This document shows, one piece after another, positions 8,447 to 17,495 of a stretch of 64,000 nt of DNA (position 1 is its first letter; each line of letters begins with the position of its first letter). Made by a program: the position numbers and the translations under genes. Source of the stretch: Xenophilus arseniciresistens (GTDB taxonomy: Bacteria > Pseudomonadota > Gammaproteobacteria > Burkholderiales > Burkholderiaceae_C); assembly GCF_028023875.1 (NCBI RefSeq), contig NZ_JAQIPB010000001.1, positions 1-64,000 on the forward strand, read 5' to 3'. The notes under the pieces are model-generated. The model was given only the letters and a program-made list of their open reading frames with translations, made no database searches and was not told where the DNA came from.

Positions 8447-10714
8447 TCAGGGCTGCGTTTGCGCCTCAGGTTCGGTTTGCGCCGAAGGCCCCTTGGCCGG
8501 GCCGAGCCACTCGCGCGCATGCTGGCGCAGCGCATCCACCTGCAGCCAGACCAGCTCCAGCTGCGTGCGCACCAGGCGCCACACGGCGGCCTCGCCTTCC
8601 AGCCATGCGTCGTCGCCCGCGCCTGTGGCGGAAAGCGCCGACAGCGCCGCGCGCGCAGCGCGGGCGGCAGCGGTGTCGGCCGGGGGCGGCTGGCCGCGCG
8701 CCAGGGCCTCGCCCAGCGCCAGCAGGGCGGCGCCGGCCTCGTCCGCGGCCTGCTGCAGCAGCGGGCCGCGCGCCGCGTCGCCCAGGGCCGTGCGGTGCGA
8801 GCCCAGTGCCGAGAGGTAGTTCAGCAAGGTGTGCGCTTGGATCAGGAAGCGCAGCGCCGCACCGGCCTGCGGGCGCGCAAAACCGGGTTCGCGCAGCATC
8901 TCGTTGACGGCCGTGGCCAGCGCGGCGTCGGCGTTGTGCGCGTTGCGCCGCGCCAGCCGGTAGGCCAGCGTGTCGCTGGCGCCGCTGCGGTACTGGGCCG
9001 CGATCTGCTGCAGATAGGCGGCGTGCTCGCGCAACGCCCGCCCGGCGACCTCGTGGATGCGCCGGGCCTGCCAGTGCGGCAGCACCAGCAGCACGGCCAG
9101 GCCCGCGATCACGCTGCCGATGGCCGTGTCGATCAGCCGCGGCACGATCAGCGCCGCACTGTCCATCACCTGGTGGAAGCTCATCAGCACCAGCAATGTC
9201 ATGCAGGCCGTGGCCAGCAGGTAGCGCGTGCTGCGCATTGCAAAGAACAGCACGCCGGCCAGCACCGCGAAAAGCGTCTGCAGCAGCGGCTGCGGGAACA
9301 GCTCGATCAGCGCCCAGCCCAGCACCACGCCCAGCGCCGTGCCCGCGATGCGCTGGCCCATGCGGGCGATGGTGTCGCCATAGCTGGGCTGGCACACGAA
9401 GAGCGTGGTGAGCATGATCCAGTAGCCCTGCGGCAGGTGGAAGAGCGTCATCACGCCAAAGCCCGCTGCCAGCGCCACGCCCAGCCGCACGCCGTGACGG
9501 AACAGCGGCGAGCGCGTGTTGCACTGGCTGCGCACGCGGGCCCAGGCGTCGTGCCAGGTGCGTGGCGAGCGGTCGAACAGGCTCATGTCGGCACGCCCCA
9601 GCCGCGCGGCCGGATGGGCCGTGTGGCTGGCCCCGGCCAACTGCGCCTGCAGCTGGGCCAGGTTGCGCGCCAGCGCCTGCACCGAAGCCAGCAGCGCAAC
9701 CGCTTCAGGCGTGGGCTGCTGCGCCCGCGCATGGGCGATGGCGCTGCGCAGCTCGGCCAGGGCCTGCACGCCGTCGTCGCCCATCACGAAGGGTTCGCGC
9801 CGCGCGATGGAGTCGGCCAGCCGCTGGCAGGCGATGCCCTGCAGGTGGAGCACGCGCTGGCAGCGGTACAGCAGGTCGCTGTGGAAGAAGACGTGAGCCA
9901 GGGCCTCGTACTGCTCGTGCGAGGAACTGGCGCGTTCATGCACGTCCTGCGCGATCAGGTACAGGCCCCGGTAGCGCGCGAGGCGGCCCGAGTGCGGGCG
10001 CCGGCCCAGGCGGCTGAACAAGGCCTCCTTGGTGGCGTTGAGCGCATCGACCACCGCGGCGTTGCGCTGCGCCAGCACCAGGCGGCGGCCCTGCACGGCT
10101 ACATCGCGCAGCGGCTCGAAGAGCGAGGCCTTGTACTGCACGTACGCGCCCAGCACCTGGAACAGCCGCACCAGCCGGGCCTGGACCGGCAGGGCCGGAA
10201 ACAGCGCGCACCACAGCACCGACACCAGCCCGAAGGCCGCCGCGCCGGCCAGCAGCAGCGCAGGCTCCTGCCAGCGCCAGCCCGCCAGGCCCACGGCCTG
10301 CGCATGCTCGGCGCCGAGCGTGGCGTACATGCCCAGGATCAGCGTGGCATAAACGATGGCCTTGTAGCGCGCGCCCACCGCGCCGAGCATGGTCAGCCCG
10401 AAGGCGGCCAGCGCGAAACCGCACACATAGGCCCAGGGATGGGGAAAGAGCCACTCCACGCCGCAGGCCATGAGCGCAAAGCAGGCCAGCGTGGCCAGTT
10501 GCGCGCGCAAGCGCCCCCGCCAGCTGTCGTCGGTTTCAGCCAGCGCGCTGGCGATCACGCCCAGCGCCAGTGGCAGGGCTGCGCCGCTCCAGCCGTACCA
10601 GCGGCACACCGCCGTCAGGCCCCCCAGCACCAGCAGCACGCGCAGGGCCTGCGCCTGTGCGCCCAGCGCAAGGCCATGCTTCTTCAGAAAAACACGCAGT
10701 CCAGGGATCGTCAT
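8447..10714 (-). CDS. YccS/FUSC family inner-membrane protein
   Basis: The 755-residue product has the layout of the YccS/YhfK (FUSC, aromatic-acid exporter-like) family: an N-terminal block of about six membrane segments (residues ~20-190), a hydrophilic helical middle domain, a second membrane block (~400-530) with GYWIMLTTLFVCQPSYGDT, which is the most typical family motif, and a long cytoplasmic C-terminal region. Such proteins are suspected efflux components, but transport has rarely been shown. It is convergent with the DJ-1 gene (27-bp gap) and 83 bp downstream of the VOC gene. Confidence 0.85.
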   Translation of the reverse strand: MTIPGLRVFLKKHGLALGAQAQALRVLLVLGGLTAVCRWYGWSGAALPLALGVIASALAETDDSWRGRLRAQLATLACFALMACGVEWLFPHPWAYVCGFALAAFGLTMLGAVGARYKAIVYATLILGMYATLGAEHAQAVGLAGWRWQEPALLLAGAAAFGLVSVLWCALFPALPVQARLVRLFQVLGAYVQYKASLFEPLRDVAVQGRRLVLAQRNAAVVDALNATKEALFSRLGRRPHSGRLARYRGLYLIAQDVHERASSSHEQYEALAHVFFHSDLLYRCQRVLHLQGIACQRLADSIARREPFVMGDDGVQALAELRSAIAHARAQQPTPEAVALLASVQALARNLAQLQAQLAGASHTAHPAARLGRADMSLFDRSPRTWHDAWARVRSQCNTRSPLFRHGVRLGVALAAGFGVMTLFHLPQGYWIMLTTLFVCQPSYGDTIARMGQRIAGTALGVVLGWALIELFPQPLLQTLFAVLAGVLFFAMRSTRYLLATACMTLLVLMSFHQVMDSAALIVPRLIDTAIGSVIAGLAVLLVLPHWQARRIHEVAGRALREHAAYLQQIAAQYRSGASDTLAYRLARRNAHNADAALATAVNEMLREPGFARPQAGAALRFLIQAHTLLNYLSALGSHRTALGDAARGPLLQQAADEAGAALLALGEALARGQPPPADTAAARAARAALSALSATGAGDDAWLEGEAAVWRLVRTQLELVWLQVDALRQHAREWLGPAKGPSAQTEPEAQTQP

Positions 10715-10797
10715 TGCCTTTGCGGCGCGCAGGATGCGTGCCAGCCCGATGCTGCGGGCCGGCCCTCACGGGCGCCGATCAGCCTCTTGCCTCGGCC

Positions 10798-11232
10798 TCA
10801 GAGATAGCCGCAAAAGCGCAGCACATGCCCGTCGGGCTCGCGGATCGCAAACTCGCGCAGGCCCCAGGGCTGCGAGGTGAGCGGCTCCAGCACCGTGACG
10901 CCGCGCCGGCAGTAGGCGGCGTGCAACCCGTCCACGTCCTGGCCCACGTGGATCACGATCTCGCCGCGCCAGGGCGGCGCCTCGCGGCCGGCGCACTGCC
11001 ACAGCCGCAGGTACACGGCCTCGCCCAGTTCGCGCGAAGGCGGCACGTGCTTGACGCGCGCATAGCTGGGCGGCTCGCCGGCCATGAAGTCCAGCTCGAA
11101 GCCCAGCACCTGCGAGAACCAGCGCGCCGCGCGCACCACGTCCGTCACCGGCAGCACGGGCTGCACGCCATGAAACTGGTGCAGCGTGCCCAGGCGCACT
11201 TCTTCAGGCTTGTTCCTGTCCGGGCTTTTCAT
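10798..11232 (-). CDS. VOC (glyoxalase/bleomycin-resistance) family protein
   Basis: The 144-residue product has one VOC-fold unit: VQPVLPVTDVVRAARWFSQ at the N terminus, FELDFM, then VIHVGQDVDGLHAAYCRRG and the ending REFAIREPDGHVLRFCGYL. Metal-ligand positions (Gln, His, Glu) appear only in part, so the reaction cannot be named. It lies 12 bp after the SirB1-type gene on the same strand. No Shine-Dalgarno is visible: the start is preceded by a run of A residues, which may serve as a ribosomal S1 site. Confidence 0.78.
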   Translation of the reverse strand: MKSPDRNKPEEVRLGTLHQFHGVQPVLPVTDVVRAARWFSQVLGFELDFMAGEPPSYARVKHVPPSRELGEAVYLRLWQCAGREAPPWRGEIVIHVGQDVDGLHAAYCRRGVTVLEPLTSQPWGLREFAIREPDGHVLRFCGYL

Positions 11233-11244
11233 TTTTTTTGGGGC

Positions 11245-12096
11245 TCAGCTTTCGGCGCGGCGCAAGGCGGCCACGCGCTCGGCAATGAGGTCCACGTCCA
11301 GCGCGTCCTCGGCATGGGCCAGGTAGGTTTCGAGGTCGGCCACGGCCAGTTGTGTGTGGCCTTGCCCGGCATGGGCCAGGCCGCGGTCGCGGTACTCGCC
11401 CCAGGCTTGCGGCAGCAGCACGATCAGCCGGTCCTGCACCGGAATCAGCCGCGCCCAGTCTTCCTGCGCCTGATGGATTTCCTTCAGGTTGCGCAGCATG
11501 CGCGCGATGATCTCGCGCGGCTGCGCGGGCTGCAGGTACAGGCCCAGCGGCACGTCGAACTCGCCCACCAGCCCGTTGTTGCGCTTGTAGGGCTCCAGCC
11601 GCTCGCTGAGTTCCTCGCGCGAGAGCGACTGGCCCGTGAACGGGTCCAGCACCACCTGGCCCTTGGGCAGCGAGACCTTGAGCATGAAGTGGCCCGGAAA
11701 GCTGACGCCGCGTGCCGAGAGGTTCAGGCCCTGCGCCAATTCCAGCCACAGCACGGCCAGGGAGATGGGGATGCCGCGGCGCGTGCGCAGCACCGCATTC
11801 AGGTAGCTGTTGTCGGGGTCGTAGTAGTCGTTGACATTGCCGCCGAAACTCAGGTCCCTGAAGAAGAACTGGTTCAGCGCGCGCAGCCGGGCCAGCGGCG
11901 CGGCATCGGCCGGCAGGCGGCGCTTCAGGCGCGCCAGCAGTTGGTCCACATCGCCCAGCACCTGCTGCACGTCCACGTCGGGGTATTCGTCCTGCGCCAG
12001 GCTGGCCGCCGCTTCCAGCAGCGGGAAGTGGTCGTCGCTCTGGACCAGGGCGCTGAAGTAGGCCAGCGGCGTGGGGGTGTCGAAGCTCAGGGACAT
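11245..12096 (-). CDS. SirB1 family protein (transglutaminase-like with TPR-like tail)
   Basis: The 283-residue product resembles SirB1/YchA proteins: a transglutaminase-like core with LNQFFFRDLSFGGN, then RRGIPISLAVLWLELA and FPGHFMLKV, followed by LDPFTG and a C-terminal helical region with TPR-like pattern (QEDWARLIPVQDRLIVLLPQ). Family function is not established. The start is taken as the ATG at 12096 (MSLSFDTP); a start nine codons earlier is possible. It is followed by the VOC gene at 12 bp and lies 57 bp after the end of murJ, so all three may be cotranscribed. Confidence 0.85.
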   Translation of the reverse strand: MSLSFDTPTPLAYFSALVQSDDHFPLLEAAASLAQDEYPDVDVQQVLGDVDQLLARLKRRLPADAAPLARLRALNQFFFRDLSFGGNVNDYYDPDNSYLNAVLRTRRGIPISLAVLWLELAQGLNLSARGVSFPGHFMLKVSLPKGQVVLDPFTGQSLSREELSERLEPYKRNNGLVGEFDVPLGLYLQPAQPREIIARMLRNLKEIHQAQEDWARLIPVQDRLIVLLPQAWGEYRDRGLAHAGQGHTQLAVADLETYLAHAEDALDVDLIAERVAALRRAES

Positions 12097-12153
12097 GGGG
12101 CTTTGTAGTGGAAGCGGTCGCACAGCGTCAAGGCGCCGGCCGGGGCGCAGGGC

Positions 12154-13719
12154 TCAGCGCTTGAACAGTGTGCGCAGGCGCAGGCCCAAGGCCATGAGCG
12201 CGCCGAAGTACAGCAGCGCCGCCGCCCCGATGAAGCCCGCCAGAAAGCCCACGCGCAGCAGGCGCGCCTCGCGCAGGGCCACCCAGTCCACGGCCTGGTT
12301 GCCCCACCACAGCAGCGCCCCCATCAGCGCCGAAGCCGCCAGCACCTGCAGCACGAAGCGGCCCCAGCCCGGCAGCGGCTTGTAGCTGCCGCGGCGGATC
12401 AGGCCCACCAGCAGCCACAGCGCATTGACCATGGCGCCGATGCCGATGGTCAGCGTGAGCGCGGCATGCTGCAACTGCGGCACCAGCAGCAGGTTCAGCA
12501 ACTGGGTGAGGATCAGCACGCCCACCGCGATGAGCATCGGCGTCTTCATGTCGTGCTTGGCGTAGTAGCCCGGCGCCAGCACCTTGATGGCCACGATGCC
12601 GACCAGGCCCACGCCGTAGTTGGCCAGGGCCAGCGTGGTGCGCTGCACGTCGGTGCCCGTGAAGGCGCCGTTGTGGAAGAGCACCGCCACCAGCGGCGCA
12701 GAGAACAGCAGCAGCGCCACCGCGCAGGGCAGCGCCAGCAGCAGCACCAGGCGCAGGCCCCAGTCCAGCATGGCCGAGTAGCGCTGCTCGTCCTTGGCCG
12801 CGCGGGCCGAGGCCAATTGCGGCATCAGCACCACGCCCAGCGCCACGCCCAAAAGCGCGGTCGGGAACTCCATCAGCCGGTCGGCGCTGGTGATCCAGGT
12901 CACGCTGCCAGCCGCCAGGTGCGAGGCGATCTGGGTGTTGATGAGCAGCGAGATCTGCGCCACGCTCACGCCCAGCAGCGCCGGCAGCATCAGGCGCATG
13001 ACCTTGCGCGTGGGGGCATGGTGCCAGGCGCTGCGCAGCGCCCGCCAGCCCAGGCCGATGCGCGGCAGCATGCCCACGCGGCGCAGCGCCGGCAGCTGGA
13101 TGGCCAGCTGCAGCACGCCGCCGAGCATCACGCCGGCGCACAGGGCGTAGATGGGCTCGATGCCCCAGCGCGCGAACAGCGGCGCGCCCAGCACGAGCGA
13201 AGCGATCATCGCGAGGTTCAGCAGCACCGGCGAGGCGGCCGGCACGGCGAACTTCTTCCAGGTGTTGAGCACCCCGCCGGCCAGCGCCACCAGCGACATG
13301 AAGCCGATGTAGGGGAACATCCAGCGCGTCATGACCACGGCCGCGTCGAAAGCGCCACCCTTGTCCTGCAGGCCGCTGGCCATCGCCCAGACCAGCAGCG
13401 GCGCGCCCAGCACGCCGGCCATGCACAGCAGCACCAGCGCCCAGCTCAGCAAGGTCGCCACATGGTCCACCAGCGACCTGGCAGCCGCATCACCCTGCTC
13501 CGTGCGGTGTGCGGCCAGCACCGGCACGAAGGCCTGGCTGAAGGCACCTTCGCCGAACACGCGGCGAAACAGGTTGGGGATGCGGAAGGCGACGTGGAAG
13601 GCGTCTGTCAGCGCACTGACGCCGAAGACCGAGGTCATCAGCACATCGCGCACCAGGCCGGTGACGCGCGAAGCCAGCGTGAGCAGGGAAACGGTGGAGG
13701 CGGCTTTGAACAGGGACAC
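12154..13719 (-). CDS. murJ: lipid II flippase MurJ
   Basis: MurJ moves lipid-linked peptidoglycan precursor (lipid II) across the inner membrane. From a GTG at 13719 the product is 521 residues and starts SLFKAASTVSLLTLASRVTG, the family's very conserved opening, followed by DVLMTSVFG, DAFHVAFRIPNLFRRVFGEGAFSQAFVPV and about fourteen membrane segments. The usual length is 510-520. An ATG at 13836 would add 39 residues that resemble nothing and would reach across the rpsT promoter, so the GTG is preferred. It is divergent from rpsT, a common pairing in this order. Confidence 0.95.
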   Translation of the reverse strand: MSLFKAASTVSLLTLASRVTGLVRDVLMTSVFGVSALTDAFHVAFRIPNLFRRVFGEGAFSQAFVPVLAAHRTEQGDAAARSLVDHVATLLSWALVLLCMAGVLGAPLLVWAMASGLQDKGGAFDAAVVMTRWMFPYIGFMSLVALAGGVLNTWKKFAVPAASPVLLNLAMIASLVLGAPLFARWGIEPIYALCAGVMLGGVLQLAIQLPALRRVGMLPRIGLGWRALRSAWHHAPTRKVMRLMLPALLGVSVAQISLLINTQIASHLAAGSVTWITSADRLMEFPTALLGVALGVVLMPQLASARAAKDEQRYSAMLDWGLRLVLLLALPCAVALLLFSAPLVAVLFHNGAFTGTDVQRTTLALANYGVGLVGIVAIKVLAPGYYAKHDMKTPMLIAVGVLILTQLLNLLLVPQLQHAALTLTIGIGAMVNALWLLVGLIRRGSYKPLPGWGRFVLQVLAASALMGALLWWGNQAVDWVALREARLLRVGFLAGFIGAAALLYFGALMALGLRLRTLFKR

Positions 13720-13755
13720 AGCGGGCGCAGTGTAGGTGCTCCGGCACGGGGCTTT

Positions 13756-13784
13756 TTGCAGGTGGCTCGCGGGTGGGATAGAAT
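13756..13784 (+). promoter_or_regulatory. Predicted sigma-70 promoter of rpsT
   Basis: TTGCAG (13756-13761) and TAGAAT (13779-13784) are separated by exactly 17 bp and lie 45 bp upstream of the rpsT start codon. Both hexamers are close to the sigma-70 consensus, and a strong promoter is expected for a ribosomal-protein gene. The site lies just outside murJ on the other side. Confidence 0.65.
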
Positions 13785-13829
13785 CCGCGGTTCGCTGCAA
13801 CATCCCCAGACACTCTAGGAACACGAAAA

Positions 13830-14144
13830 ATGGCATCTGCCAAGCCCAAGAAGAAGAACCCGCGCCTGGCGTCGGGCCGCAAGCGCGTCCGCCAGGACGT
13901 CAAGATCAACGCCGCCAACAGCTCGCTGCGTTCCAAGTACCGCACCGCGGTGAAGAACGTCGAGAAGGCCGTCGCCGCTGGCGACAAGACCAAGGCCACC
14001 GAGCTGTTCGCCAAGGCCCAGAAGGTGGTGGACACCATCGCCGACAAGGGCATCTTCCACAAGAACAAGGCTGCTCGCGACAAGAGCCGCCTGGCCGCCA
14101 AGGTCAAGGCTCTGGCCCTGGCCGCCGCACCGGCCGCCGCCTGA
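13830..14144 (+). CDS. rpsT: 30S ribosomal protein S20
   Basis: S20 binds 16S rRNA early in 30S assembly. The 104-residue product begins [20 protein letters not shown] and continues with [19 protein letters not shown] and a lysine-rich helical body with [15 protein letters not shown], all typical of S20. The C terminus ends in an alanine-rich AAAPAAA run, as in related beta-proteobacteria, making it somewhat longer than the E. coli protein (87). It stands alone between its own promoter (13756-13784) and a strong terminator (14229-14254). Confidence 0.98.
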   Translation: MASAKPKKKNPRLASGRKRVRQDVKINAANSSLRSKYRTAVKNVEKAVAAGDKTKATELFAKAQKVVDTIADKGIFHKNKAARDKSRLAAKVKALALAAAPAAA

Positions 14145-14228
14145 CGGACATTCAGGTCAGCCCGGATCGCCCCGCCCTCTTCGGGCACCTGCGATCCGCC
14201 GTTTGATCGGGTGCGCTGCAGCGAAAAG

Positions 14229-14254
14229 AAAAACCGCCTTCGGGCGGTTTTTTC
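14229..14254 (+). terminator. Rho-independent terminator after rpsT
   Basis: AAACCGCC (14231-14238), a TTCG loop and GGCGGTTT (14243-14250) form an 8-bp stem that extends by further A-T pairs and is followed by a run of T. It lies ~85 bp after the rpsT stop. Because the stem is flanked by A on the left and T on the right it could work in both directions, also for the minus-strand DUF3579 gene. Confidence 0.9.
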
Positions 14255-14328
14255 TTGCCTGGCGCACAGGCATCGGGCAGGGTCGGATGAAAAAGGAAGG
14301 CTGCGGGATCGCCCCCCCGCGCGCCGGC

Positions 14329-14655
14329 TCAGCCCTTGGCGGGCGGCTTGGCCTCAGGCACCAGACAGGCTTCGGCCACCTGCAGGTCGTTGTCGCGCGC
14401 GAAGTTCATGACGAAGTCCCAGGCCATGGGCTCGGCATCGCGCAGGTCGCGGTGCACGACCACGCACTTGACGCCATTGATGACCGTGGGAACGCACCAG
14501 GGGGAATAGCTCAGGTGGCTGCCGGGACGCGCCCCGCCTGGCCTGAACTGGCACATGACCCCGGCGAGGCGCTCGGCCCAGTCGCTGGGTCTGAAGGCTC
14601 GCCCCGAGCTGGTGACGCCCTGGATGAAGATCTCTTTGGAGGGGGAAGGAGGCAT
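14329..14655 (-). CDS. DUF3579 family protein
   Basis: The 108-residue product matches the DUF3579 pattern: FIQGVTSSGRAFRPSDWAER near the N terminus, then YSPWCVPTVINGVKCVVVHRDLRD and DFVMNFARDNDLQV. Function is unknown; the family is mostly found in beta-proteobacteria and the protein is probably cytoplasmic. It ends ~75 bp from the rpsT terminator, and its start faces away from argD, which lies 194 bp beyond. No operon partner is visible. Confidence 0.85.
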   Translation of the reverse strand: MPPSPSKEIFIQGVTSSGRAFRPSDWAERLAGVMCQFRPGGARPGSHLSYSPWCVPTVINGVKCVVVHRDLRDAEPMAWDFVMNFARDNDLQVAEACLVPEAKPPAKG

Positions 14656-14849
14656 GTGGGAAAGGCGCCGACTGGGGTGCTGCAGCGCATCATGATTCTA
14701 CCGTCCGCCACATGCAGGCTTCATGCCGCCGACCGCATGCGCCGCCGCATCCGAAGGGCATGGCTGTGATGCGCAATCCTCAACGAAGGCGTCATGCCCG
14801 GCTTCTAGAATTCCCCCTCACTTTCACGACGCGACCCCCTGGAGAGCCC

Positions 14850-16046
14850 ATGAGCGCCACCACCGAACCCACCTCGCCCCATGTCATGAACACCTACGGT
14901 CGACTGCCGATCGCGCTGTCGCATGGCCAGGGCTGCCGAGTCTGGGACACCCAGGGCAAGGCCTATCTGGACGGCCTGGGCGGCATCGCCGTGAACACGC
15001 TGGGCCACAACCATCCCGAACTGGTGCCGGCCCTGCAGGACCAGCTGGCCAAGCTGATCCACAGCTCCAACTACTACCACGTGCCGGGCCAGGAAGCGCT
15101 GGCGGCCAAGCTGGTCGAGCTGTCGGGCATGACCAATGCCTTCTTCTGCTGCACGGGGCTGGAAGCCAATGAGGCGGCCCTGAAGCTGGCGCGCAAGTTC
15201 GGCCACGACAAGGGCATCGAGAAGCCGCAGATCGTGGTCTATGAGCACGCCTTCCACGGCCGCAGCATCGCCACGCTCAGCGCCACCGGCAACCCCAAGA
15301 TCCAGGCCGGCTTCGGCCCGCTGGTCGAGGGCTTCATCCGCGTGCCGCTCAACGACATGGCCGCACTTCAGTCCGCCACCGAAGGCAACCCCAATGTGGT
15401 GGCCGTGCTGTTCGAGACCATCCAGGGCGAAGGCGGCATCCACCCCATGCGCGCCGACTACCTGCAGGCCGTGCGCGCACTGTGCGATGCCAATGACTGG
15501 CTGATGATGATCGACGAGATCCAGACCGGCATCGGCCGCACCGGCAAGTGGTTTGCGCATCAGTGGGCCGGCATCGTGCCCGACGTGATGTCGCTGGCCA
15601 AGGGCCTGGGTTCGGGCATGCCCGTGGGCGCCGTGCTGGCCGGCCCGCGCGCGGCCGAGCTGTTCAAGCCCGGCAACCATGGCACCACCTTCGGCGGCAA
15701 CCCGCTGGCCATGCGCGCCGGCACCGAAACGCTGCGCATCATGGAAAAAGACGCGCTGCTGAAGAACGCCGCCGATGTGGGCGCCCATCTCAAGTCCGCG
15801 CTGCAGGCCGCCTTCGAGGGCGTGGCCGGCGTCAAGGAAGTGCGTGGCCAGGGCCTGATGCTGGGCATCGAGCTGGACCGCCCCGCCGGCGCCATCCTCA
15901 CGCGCGCCTGCGAAGCCGGCCTGCTGCTGTCGGTGACGGCCGACAGCGTGATCCGCCTGGTGCCGCCGCTGATCCTGACCACCGCAGAAGCCGACGAGAT
16001 CGTCGCCATCCTGGCGCCCATCGTGAAGGCCTTCCTGCAGGAGTAA
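14850..16046 (+). CDS. argD: acetylornithine transaminase
   Basis: ArgD is a PLP enzyme that converts N-acetylglutamate semialdehyde to N-acetylornithine in arginine synthesis. The 398-residue product starts MSATTEPTSPHVMNTYGRLP, preceded by GGAGAG at 14841-14846. It has YLDGLGGIAVNTLGHNHP, the class III aminotransferase segment MMIDEIQTGIGRTGKWFAHQ, and SLAKGLGSGMPVGAVL, where the lysine carries PLP. Length is typical. The frame is open a further 46 codons upstream without similarity. Related succinyl-ornithine or ornithine aminotransferases are alternatives, but argF 137 bp downstream supports ArgD. Confidence 0.92.
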   Translation: MSATTEPTSPHVMNTYGRLPIALSHGQGCRVWDTQGKAYLDGLGGIAVNTLGHNHPELVPALQDQLAKLIHSSNYYHVPGQEALAAKLVELSGMTNAFFCCTGLEANEAALKLARKFGHDKGIEKPQIVVYEHAFHGRSIATLSATGNPKIQAGFGPLVEGFIRVPLNDMAALQSATEGNPNVVAVLFETIQGEGGIHPMRADYLQAVRALCDANDWLMMIDEIQTGIGRTGKWFAHQWAGIVPDVMSLAKGLGSGMPVGAVLAGPRAAELFKPGNHGTTFGGNPLAMRAGTETLRIMEKDALLKNAADVGAHLKSALQAAFEGVAGVKEVRGQGLMLGIELDRPAGAILTRACEAGLLLSVTADSVIRLVPPLILTTAEADEIVAILAPIVKAFLQE

Positions 16047-16183
16047 GAAAGAAGCCGCGCCTGCGCCTGCCATGCGGCGCGCGCAGGCTTCATCCTCGAA
16101 GGGAGGCAAGCGCCGGCGGGCACCCGCTGCCACAATGCACCTTTGAGCACCCCGGGGCCGCCAGGCGCCCGCCCCTTTTCGCC

Positions 16184-17116
16184 ATGACCTCTCCCGCGAT
16201 CCGCCATTACCTGCAGTTCTGCGACCTGACGGCCGACGAATACGCCTACATCTTCGAGCGTGCCGCCTTCATCAAGCGCAAGTTCAAGGCCTACGAGAAG
16301 CACCACACGCTCTCAGACCGCACGCTGGCCATGATCTTCGAGAAGGCCAGCACCCGCACGCGCGTGAGCTTCGAGGCCGGCATGTACCAGCTCGGCGGCA
16401 GCGTGGTGCACCTGACCACGGGCGACAGCCAGCTGGGCCGCGCCGAGCCCATCGAAGACAGCGCCAAGGTCATCAGCCGCATGACCGATCTGGTGATGAT
16501 CCGCACCTTCGAGCAGGAAAAGATCGTTCGCTTTGCGGCCAACTCGCGCGTGCCGGTCATCAACGGGTTGACCAACGAGTTCCACCCCTGCCAGATCGTG
16601 GCCGACATCTTCACCTTCATCGAGCACCGCGGCTCCATCAAAGGCAAGACCGTGGCCTGGGTGGGCGATGGCAACAACATGGCCAACACCTGGCTGCAGG
16701 CGGCCGACCTGCTGGACTTCACCGTGCACGTGAGCACGCCCAGCGGCTATGAGATCGATGAGAAGCTGGCCTTCAACGGCCACGCGCCGCGCGCCGGCAG
16801 CTACAAGGTCTTCAAGGACCCGATGGACGCCTGCCGTGGCGCCGACCTGGTGACCACCGACGTGTGGACCAGCATGGGCTACGAAGCCGAGAACGAAAAG
16901 CGCCGCGAGGCCTTTGCCGACTGGTGCGTGGACGAAGCCATGATGGCCGTCGCCCAGCCCGACGCCCTGTTTATGCACTGCCTGCCCGCACACCGCGGCG
17001 AAGAGGTGCAGGCCGAAGTCATCGACGGCCCGCAGTCCGTGGTCTGGGACGAGGCCGAGAACCGCATGCATGCGCAGAAGGCGCTGATGGAGTTTCTGCT
17101 GCTGGGTCGGCTGTGA
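16184..17116 (+). CDS. argF: ornithine carbamoyltransferase
   Basis: ArgF makes citrulline from ornithine and carbamoyl phosphate in the cytoplasm. The 310-residue product has the carbamoyl-phosphate loop KASTRTRVSFE, NEFHPCQIVADIFT (carbamoyl binding), WVGDGNNMANTW (ornithine binding) and the family motif FMHCLPAHRGEEV. Length agrees with anabolic OTCs. The start ATG (MTSPAIRHYLQF) is at 16184. It is followed by a YkgJ-type gene after 52 bp. The 137-bp gap to argD shows no clear terminator, so cotranscription with argD is possible. Confidence 0.96.
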   Translation: MTSPAIRHYLQFCDLTADEYAYIFERAAFIKRKFKAYEKHHTLSDRTLAMIFEKASTRTRVSFEAGMYQLGGSVVHLTTGDSQLGRAEPIEDSAKVISRMTDLVMIRTFEQEKIVRFAANSRVPVINGLTNEFHPCQIVADIFTFIEHRGSIKGKTVAWVGDGNNMANTWLQAADLLDFTVHVSTPSGYEIDEKLAFNGHAPRAGSYKVFKDPMDACRGADLVTTDVWTSMGYEAENEKRREAFADWCVDEAMMAVAQPDALFMHCLPAHRGEEVQAEVIDGPQSVVWDEAENRMHAQKALMEFLLLGRL

Positions 17117-17168
17117 AGCCCGGCCGGGGCCGCTGCCCTGGCCTGCCCCATGCGCGCGCCCTGCCCCG

Positions 17169-17480
17169 ATGAGCCAGTGCCAGCAATGCGGCGCCTGCTG
17201 CGCCGCCTACCGTGTGGACTTCAGCCAGCACGAGCTGATGAGCGAAGGCGGCTGCGTGCCCGACGGGCTGGCGCTGCCGCTGACCAGCAGCCTCGCGCGC
17301 ATGCGCGGCACCGATCATTCACCGCCGCGCTGTGCAGCGCTTTCGGGCCGCATCGGTGAGCGCGTGGACTGCGGCATCTACGAATGGCGGCCCGGGCCCT
17401 GCCATGAGCTGGAAGAAGGCAGCGACGCCTGCCACCGAGCGCGGGCGCGGCATGGCCTGTTGCCATTGAGCGCCGGCTAA
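17169..17480 (+). CDS. YkgJ family cysteine-cluster protein
   Basis: The 103-residue product opens with CQQCGACCAAYRVDF, the family's CxxCGxCC cluster, and has later cysteines at PPRCAAL, VDCGIYEWRPGPCHEL and DACHRAR. These are expected to bind a metal ion or Fe-S cluster. Function is not established. It lies 52 bp after argF and probably shares its transcript. It is convergent with the HTH gene that starts the restriction island (15-bp gap), so it marks the left edge of the accessory insertion. Confidence 0.85.
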   Translation: MSQCQQCGACCAAYRVDFSQHELMSEGGCVPDGLALPLTSSLARMRGTDHSPPRCAALSGRIGERVDCGIYEWRPGPCHELEEGSDACHRARARHGLLPLSAG

Positions 17481-17495
17481 GCCGGTCGTCGGTAT

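Noticed and set aside
8426-10807. A ~790-codon + strand frame opposite the YccS-type gene
   Set aside because: Low-complexity Arg/Ala/Gln-rich translation without domains; the minus-strand membrane protein has clear family motifs.
13720-13836. Extended N terminus for MurJ starting from an ATG at 13836
   Set aside because: The extra 39 residues resemble nothing and would cover the rpsT promoter and start codon; the GTG at 13719 gives the exact family start.
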